Source of the DNA: Sphaerospermopsis aphanizomenoides BCCUSP55
Lineage (GTDB): Bacteria; Cyanobacteriota; Cyanobacteriia; Cyanobacteriales; Nostocaceae
Direction: 5' to 3'
Assembly (NCBI RefSeq): GCF_001586785.1
Contig: NZ_LUFH02000024.1
Coordinates: 14,293 to 69,154 of the forward strand
Length of the DNA stretch: 54,862 bases
In this document: positions 49,949 to 54,862 of the stretch, one piece after another
Numbering within the stretch: position 1 is the first letter of the stretch
How the letters are laid out: every line of letters starts with the position of its first letter
Notes under the pieces: generated by a model
The model's database searches: none
The model's input: the letters and a program-made list of their open reading frames with translations, nothing else
Told to the model about the DNA's origin: nothing
Translations under genes and position numbers: made by a program

Positions 49949-51601
49949 CTAAGAAAAATCTACGCTGCCAGTATTGACTAACTTTACTATCACTTTCACT
50001 CCCAATTCTTCTTCAAACACTCCTTTTTTATAATCTAAATTCCACAATTCTAAAGCACAATCATCACCTAGATTAGCAGCAAAAATTAACATCTTAAATT
50101 CACGCACCTGGGGAAGATATTCACACTGTACACAAGATACTGCCCCGATTTGCCTTCTATCTAAAGCTACTGCTAATCTTAAAATTGCACTCAGTTGACA
50201 TACCATTTGTCGATGTTCTTTATGCAATAAATTGCGATAGTTTTCGTGTTTTTTCTTAGGTGGTGATTTGCGGTGATAACGGGCTAAATTCGCAATGATT
50301 TCAATCTCGGTTTCGTTATAACCAAGTAATTCCCCATTTCTAATTAAATAGTATGAATGCTTGTGGTGTGCAGAATGACTGACGTAGTGACCACAGTTGT
50401 GTAAAATGGCAGCAGCCCACAGTAATTGTCTTTCCTGTTGACCCCAATGATGTAGTTTTCCTTGGGTTTGATCAAATAAACTCAGTGCAAATGCTGCCAC
50501 GCGATCACTATGTTCTAAGTTAATGTGGTATTTCTTGGCAATTTTAAGAACATTACGTTCTCTAATTGAACTTTGGTAGCGCAGTCTGTTGTCAATTAAA
50601 CCATGTGTCAGCATCCAATCTACAATTACACCTTCCCGCAAAGACCGTTCACAAAGCGTAATTGTCTCCACACCCAACAGGGTCATAGCTTCCTGTAATA
50701 TCACTGCCCCCGATAGTATTACTTCTGACCGCTTCTCTGGCATTCCGGAAATGGCCGCCCGTTCTATATTGTTCATGCGTCGCAACCGAGTTACCCATGT
50801 CCGCAGGTCTTGAAGAGTAAATTGATAACCATTGAGGGTAGAAGGAACAAAACCCATTTTTTCCTTAGCATGAATAGTGGCGATGGTTTCAATAGTTCCA
50901 GATGTTCCTACTAACTTGGGAGATTCACTGGTTTGGAGTTTAGAAAGCACATCTTCTACAGAACGTTCTAACATCCCCCGTGCATAAGCTTGCAAGTATT
51001 GAAATTCAGTATTACTGATAGGATCAGTGGTAATAAATTCTCCAGTCAGTCGCACTGCACCTACCTTCGTACTAGTAAGACTGCGGGGTTCTTGAGAGTC
51101 ACCTAAAATTAATTCGGTAGAACCACCACCAATGTCAATAATGATGTGGGGTTGGTTATGAAATTCCATCCCCGATAACACACCCAAATAAATGCGTCGC
51201 GCTTCTTCTTGACCAGAAATTAAGTCTACGCTTAAGCCAATTTCTGTTTCAACTCTGTGTAGAAATTCCAGACCATTAGGGGCTTCGCGGACGGCGCTAG
51301 TTGCTACGGCGATAATGCTTTCTGCTTCTAGGCTTTTAGCAAGTTCTTGAAAACGTCCCAAACAAGCGATCGCTTTTTTGATGATTTCTGGTTTTAATTC
51401 CCCTGTTTCCACATTGCGATCGCCTAATCTTACCGTTTCTTTTTCTCTAGCGATCATTGTAAATGCTGGTAGGGTCGCTTCAATTTTGACTACTACCATG
51501 TGCAAAGAATTAGTACCGATATCAATGGAAGCAATAATCCGATTTTGCTGAACTGGTTGAGTTGGTATCTTCTCCCAGTCAGCTGAAACTAAATTAAGCA
51601 T
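49949..51601 (-). CDS. ppx: Exopolyphosphatase / guanosine pentaphosphate phosphatase (Ppx/GppA)
   Basis: A 550-residue enzyme. The ASKHA ATPase-like N-terminal half has IASIDIGTNSLHMVVVKIEA (phosphate 1), VATSAVREAPNG, SGQEEARRIYLGVLSG, IIDIGGGSTELILGD (phosphate 2) and LVGTSGTIETIA (adenosine/phosphate loop). The C-terminal half is an HD-type helical domain with AAILHNCGHYVSHSAHHKHS. It should hydrolyse inorganic polyphosphate and possibly pppGpp. It is monocistronic, with the terminator at 49917-49941, and divergent from ubiA across about 290 bp. Confidence 0.93.
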   Translation of the reverse strand: MLNLVSADWEKIPTQPVQQNRIIASIDIGTNSLHMVVVKIEATLPAFTMIAREKETVRLGDRNVETGELKPEIIKKAIACLGRFQELAKSLEAESIIAVATSAVREAPNGLEFLHRVETEIGLSVDLISGQEEARRIYLGVLSGMEFHNQPHIIIDIGGGSTELILGDSQEPRSLTSTKVGAVRLTGEFITTDPISNTEFQYLQAYARGMLERSVEDVLSKLQTSESPKLVGTSGTIETIATIHAKEKMGFVPSTLNGYQFTLQDLRTWVTRLRRMNNIERAAISGMPEKRSEVILSGAVILQEAMTLLGVETITLCERSLREGVIVDWMLTHGLIDNRLRYQSSIRERNVLKIAKKYHINLEHSDRVAAFALSLFDQTQGKLHHWGQQERQLLWAAAILHNCGHYVSHSAHHKHSYYLIRNGELLGYNETEIEIIANLARYHRKSPPKKKHENYRNLLHKEHRQMVCQLSAILRLAVALDRRQIGAVSCVQCEYLPQVREFKMLIFAANLGDDCALELWNLDYKKGVFEEELGVKVIVKLVNTGSVDFS

Positions 51602-51887
51602 TTACGTTTCTCTCTCTTAACAATGGATGGTCAAAGCTGGTGTGTCGGTTTGATCGGCACTTAATACCTGTTACTTGCAATCTATGGAGTTCTCAGGTTA
51701 ATTAACCATTAACTATTAAAGTCAATGATTTGTATCCAAAACTATCACCTTCGTCGATGTGTAAGCAGCATCAACTAAACAATAGTTAAAAAGAGTTTTT
51801 GCTTCATTACTGAGTGTGTTTACAAAATTTGGTTGCTCCCTGTATGTACAGTTAGCAAATAACGATATTCTATATATGTGAAGATAT

Positions 51888-52784
51888 GTGAATTCCTTAA
51901 AAATGCTCAATACACCAGAAAGCAAGCAAGAACCATTATGGCTGGTAATTATCCGCCTTTTACGCTGGCATAAACCAGAAGGTAGATTAATTTTGATGAT
52001 TCCTGCACTATGGGCTGTATTTTTGGCAGCTGCTGGTAAACCACCTTTACCCCTAGTGGGAGTCATTATCTTAGGTACTCTGGCCACCAGTGCCGCAGGT
52101 TGTGTAGTTAATGATTTATGGGATCGGGACATAGATCCACAAGTAGAGAGAACACGCGATCGTCCCCTTGCTTCCCGCGCCCTTTCCCTGAAAGTTGGTA
52201 TTGTGGTTGGTATAGTTGCCTTAGCCTGTGCAGCAGTTCTTGCCTTCTATCTTAACCCCTTGAGCTTCTGGTTATCCGTAGCCGCAGTACCCGTAATTTT
52301 ACTGTATCCAGGGGCAAAACGGGTATTTCCTATACCTCAATTGGTGCTTTCCATCGCTTGGGGGTTTGCGGTTTTGATTAGCTGGAGTGCTGTGACTCAA
52401 AACATTTCTGCACCTACTTGGTTACTTTGGGGTGCAACTGTTCTCTGGACATTGGGATTTGATACAATTTATGCCATGAGCGATCGCCAAGATGACCAAC
52501 GCATCGGTGTGAATTCTAGCGCCCTCTTCTTTGGTAAATATGCTCCTACAGCCATTGGTATTTTCTTCGCTGGAACTATCATTCTCTTAGTTGGAGAAGG
52601 TGTCTTAGTTAATCTTAATGGATTTTTTTGGATTGCCTTAATCATTTCTGCTTGTGGATGGATTTGGCAATTTATCCGCTTAAGAAACCCAGAACTACCT
52701 AACCCTGCTTATGGTGAAATGTTTCGTAAAAATGTCTGGATTGGATTTTTAATTTTAGCCGGAATGATAGTAGGTAGTTTCTAA
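51888..52784 (+). CDS. ubiA: 4-hydroxybenzoate polyprenyltransferase (UbiA family), plastoquinone pathway
   Basis: A 298-residue membrane prenyltransferase with about eight helices. The first Asp-rich motif is CVVNDLWDRDIDPQVERTRD (NDxxDxxxD), the second is YAMSDRQDDQRIGV. LRWHKPEGRLILMIPALWAV is the N-terminal family signature. In cyanobacteria this enzyme attaches the solanesyl chain to 4-hydroxybenzoate for plastoquinone-9. The start may be GTG 51888 or ATG 51903; neither has a clear ribosome binding site. A minus-strand frame at 51722-52132 is a shadow. Confidence 0.93.
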   Translation: MNSLKMLNTPESKQEPLWLVIIRLLRWHKPEGRLILMIPALWAVFLAAAGKPPLPLVGVIILGTLATSAAGCVVNDLWDRDIDPQVERTRDRPLASRALSLKVGIVVGIVALACAAVLAFYLNPLSFWLSVAAVPVILLYPGAKRVFPIPQLVLSIAWGFAVLISWSAVTQNISAPTWLLWGATVLWTLGFDTIYAMSDRQDDQRIGVNSSALFFGKYAPTAIGIFFAGTIILLVGEGVLVNLNGFFWIALIISACGWIWQFIRLRNPELPNPAYGEMFRKNVWIGFLILAGMIVGSF

Positions 52785-52878
52785 CCATTCAATTATTAGC
52801 ATTCAGCATTCAGCAGCAGCTTTTTGCAGACTAAAACACATACACCAAAATACTTTCCATACTTTCATCTATCACCTG

Positions 52879-54780
52879 CTATATCACTGACTGCTGACTG
52901 CTAACCACCAAATCCTGACTGCTAATACTTTGCTGTTTTATGGGTAGCTTAATTGTAAACTCTGTTCCCTGCCCAACTTCCGAATTTACCTCTATTTTCC
53001 CCTCATGTTTTTCAATTATTTGATAACAAATACTCAACCCTAAACCAGTACCTTGACCTACAGGCTTAGTTGTGAAAAAAGGATCAAACAACTTATTGAT
53101 AATTTCGGGTATAATTCCTAAACCATTATCTTTAATTCCTACTTTAATACAGTGATCATCAACTTTTGATGTCTCTATAACTATTTCTTGATTAGCTTTA
53201 TCTTTGCATTCTAGTAAAGCATCTATCGCATTACTAATTATATTCATAAACACTTGATTCAGTTGGGCTGGATAACAATCAATTAAAGGCAAATATCCAT
53301 ATTTTTTCGTAACTTTAATTTCTGGAGTGAGTCGATGATTTAAAATCAATAAGGTGTTATCAATTCCTTCATGAATATCTACATCCTTCATTTCCGCTTC
53401 ATCTAACCGGGAGAAGTTACGCAAAGACAACACAATTTCCCTGATCCGTTGAGCGCCTACTTTCATAGATAACAACATTTTTGCCAAATCTTCAGTCAGA
53501 AATGGTAAGTCAATTTCTGTAATTTTCTCTTCAATTATTTCATTTTGGTCAGTGTATTGTTCTTGATACAACTTTAATAAATCAACCAAATCTTGTAAAT
53601 ATTTTTCTGCGTATTGAACATTGCCATAAATAAAATTTACAGGATTGTTAATTTCATGAGCTATCCCAGCTACCATTTCACCCAGAGAAGACATTTTTTC
53701 CGTTTGAATTAATTGCGCTTGGGTATTTTTTAAATCTTGCAATGCTTGTTGTAGTTCTTGAGTTCTTGCTTTTACTCTTTTTTCTAAAGATCGTTGTGCT
53801 TGTCGCAGTTCTTGAGTTCTTTCTTCTACTCGTTGTTCTAAATTTTTGCGAGCTAATTCTAGTTCTTGGGTATAATCTCCCACCCATTCCACCAAGCAAT
53901 TTAGAGATGTTGCTAATGTCCCTACTTCGTCATTACTATTAACATTAGTTCTCAGTTGAAAATCTGATTCTTGAGTAATTTTTCTTGCAGTATTAGTCAC
54001 TGCTTGTAGGGGACGAGTAATTAATTTAGTAGTCAAAAATGCAAGAATAGCTGCTATTACAGACGAAATTAATATACTAATAGTAATAATTTTCACTCGT
54101 AACCTTCTTGCTTTATCAAAGCCAACATTTGCCTCGTATCTTTGAATATCAGCACTTTTGATAATAATATTTAGCTCATTTGCCAGTTCCTCAAATTTTA
54201 TATTGAGCTTGAGATATTCTTGTTCATTCAGCAAAATGATCAGCAGTGACTGAGTAGCATTATTTGTTTGATATTGTAAACTATTTACTTCTATGGAACG
54301 CCAAAAAGTTTTGATTATTTCAGTATATGATTGTGTAGTATTTTTATATTTTTGTACCAAATGAAGAAAATCTTTATCATCTACTACTAAAGCATCAGGA
54401 TTATCTTTGATAAATTTTTCTAGCTGAGATAAATGTTTATTTACTTGATTAATATCATTTGTAAATCTATTTTTTTCATACTCTAACAAAACATAATTCT
54501 CTACTACATTCACTAATCTTTGTGGATACATCCTTACCGTGCTAATGGAATTTTTTAAATCTTTTACCAGTAACTGTTGCTGATAAGATAAGAACAATTG
54601 CTTTTGGGCTGTTTCTTCATAGTGGTTGGCAATCAGTAAACCGCTTATCGTTCCTGTAGCAACTAGGCTAAGTGTTACAATATAACCAAAACTAATTTTT
54701 TTGGCTATATTCCAGCTATTGGTTAATGAGCCAAGACTCAAGAAAATAGGTTTGATCTTTCTTTTAATACGATATATCAT
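52879..54780 (-). CDS. Sensor histidine kinase with periplasmic sensor, HAMP and coiled coil
   Basis: A 633-residue transmembrane kinase. Helix 1 (about 30-52) and helix 2 (about 230-252) enclose a helical sensor of about 180 residues. HAMP follows (ITRPLQAVTNTARKI), then a coiled coil with an internal duplication (EERTQELRQAQRSLEKRVKA and ARTQELQQALQDLK). The HisKA-type domain has H375 in VAGIAHEINNPVNFI. The ATPase domain has N box FMNIISNAIDALL, G1 IKVGIKDNGLGI, F box LFDPFFTTKP and G2 GQGTGLGLSI. It autophosphorylates and signals to a response regulator not found in the window. The input ligand is unknown. Confidence 0.95.
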   Translation of the reverse strand: MIYRIKRKIKPIFLSLGSLTNSWNIAKKISFGYIVTLSLVATGTISGLLIANHYEETAQKQLFLSYQQQLLVKDLKNSISTVRMYPQRLVNVVENYVLLEYEKNRFTNDINQVNKHLSQLEKFIKDNPDALVVDDKDFLHLVQKYKNTTQSYTEIIKTFWRSIEVNSLQYQTNNATQSLLIILLNEQEYLKLNIKFEELANELNIIIKSADIQRYEANVGFDKARRLRVKIITISILISSVIAAILAFLTTKLITRPLQAVTNTARKITQESDFQLRTNVNSNDEVGTLATSLNCLVEWVGDYTQELELARKNLEQRVEERTQELRQAQRSLEKRVKARTQELQQALQDLKNTQAQLIQTEKMSSLGEMVAGIAHEINNPVNFIYGNVQYAEKYLQDLVDLLKLYQEQYTDQNEIIEEKITEIDLPFLTEDLAKMLLSMKVGAQRIREIVLSLRNFSRLDEAEMKDVDIHEGIDNTLLILNHRLTPEIKVTKKYGYLPLIDCYPAQLNQVFMNIISNAIDALLECKDKANQEIVIETSKVDDHCIKVGIKDNGLGIIPEIINKLFDPFFTTKPVGQGTGLGLSICYQIIEKHEGKIEVNSEVGQGTEFTIKLPIKQQSISSQDLVVSSQQSVI

Positions 54781-54862
54781 TCATTAGATCAACTAATTAA
54801 TTTCAGAAATGGTTTTTCCCATATTTTTATAACCTGTACTTAATTATATTACAAGCAGCGTT

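Noticed and set aside
51722-52132. 136-codon minus-strand frame at the ubiA start
   Set aside because: More than half is antisense to conserved ubiA sequence, and the remainder has no recognisable feature.

Overview
The window comes from the chromosome of a filamentous, probably heterocyst-forming cyanobacterium (Nostocales: the Anabaena/Nostoc/Dolichospermum kind). The evidence is the AT-rich sequence with scattered HIP1 octamers (GCGATCGC, e.g. 316-323, 958-965), many short tandem heptamer repeats (TTGATAA, ATCCAAA, TAATTGG types), and typically cyanobacterial genes: cystine lyase C-DES, ThiD2-ThiE, HPP family, DUF1517, DUF1499, DUF4336, a PaO-type Rieske oxygenase, the plastoquinone-type UbiA prenyltransferase, and a zinc-ribbon Ser/Thr kinase. 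No rRNA, tRNA or CRISPR array was seen.

Layout. 1-9.1 kb: metabolic genes (cystine lyase, GT-B glycosyltransferase, YjbQ, a class V aminotransferase, HPP transporter, DUF1499, GT4, a lone PotC permease). 9.2-16.3 kb: PaO-like Rieske oxygenase, a zinc-ribbon/kinase/SUMF1 fusion, an Rpn-like DUF4351 protein, DUF1517 and a 1 kb gene-free, repeat-bearing gap. 16.3-25.6 kb: GT4, thiE-thiS, a beta-helix/SPOR protein, an aldo/keto reductase, a tandem pair of paralogous membrane proteins of unknown function (first copy frameshifted) and DUF4336. 25.7-29.1 kb: accessory block with a HindVP-type restriction-modification pair, a lone ribbon-helix-helix protein and a Panacea-type toxin-antitoxin pair. 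29.2-33.7 kb: methyltransferase, second Rieske oxygenase, an unlisted 36-codon membrane microprotein, SDR and hemE. 33.8-39.2 kb: a minus-strand run of a lipoprotein solute-binding protein, two glycosyltransferases and two methyltransferases, probably for modification of a glycan or glycolipid. 39.3-42.8 kb: LD-carboxypeptidase, a peptidoglycan-binding/HEAT protein and an EamA exporter. 42.9-49.9 kb: a second accessory block with a beta-class DNA methyltransferase, a vWA / PP2C / kinase triad of the TerY-P type, a barstar-like protein directly behind it, and a HicB-like/PIN toxin-antitoxin pair. 49.9-54.8 kb: ppx, ubiA and a sensor histidine kinase.

The most interesting unit is the TerY-P-like triad (44186-48513). 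Its kinase carries a zinc motif, about seven TPRs, a membrane helix, a PDZ domain and further TPR-like repeats, and it is followed nine bases later by a barstar-family gene. Mobile or dispersed repeats are fitted tightly around it: one element begins exactly at the vWA stop codon, and a cluster of four perfect hairpins overlaps the kinase start. A manual reading found no GRCGYC site in the whole window, which fits the HindVP-type restriction enzyme encoded in it.
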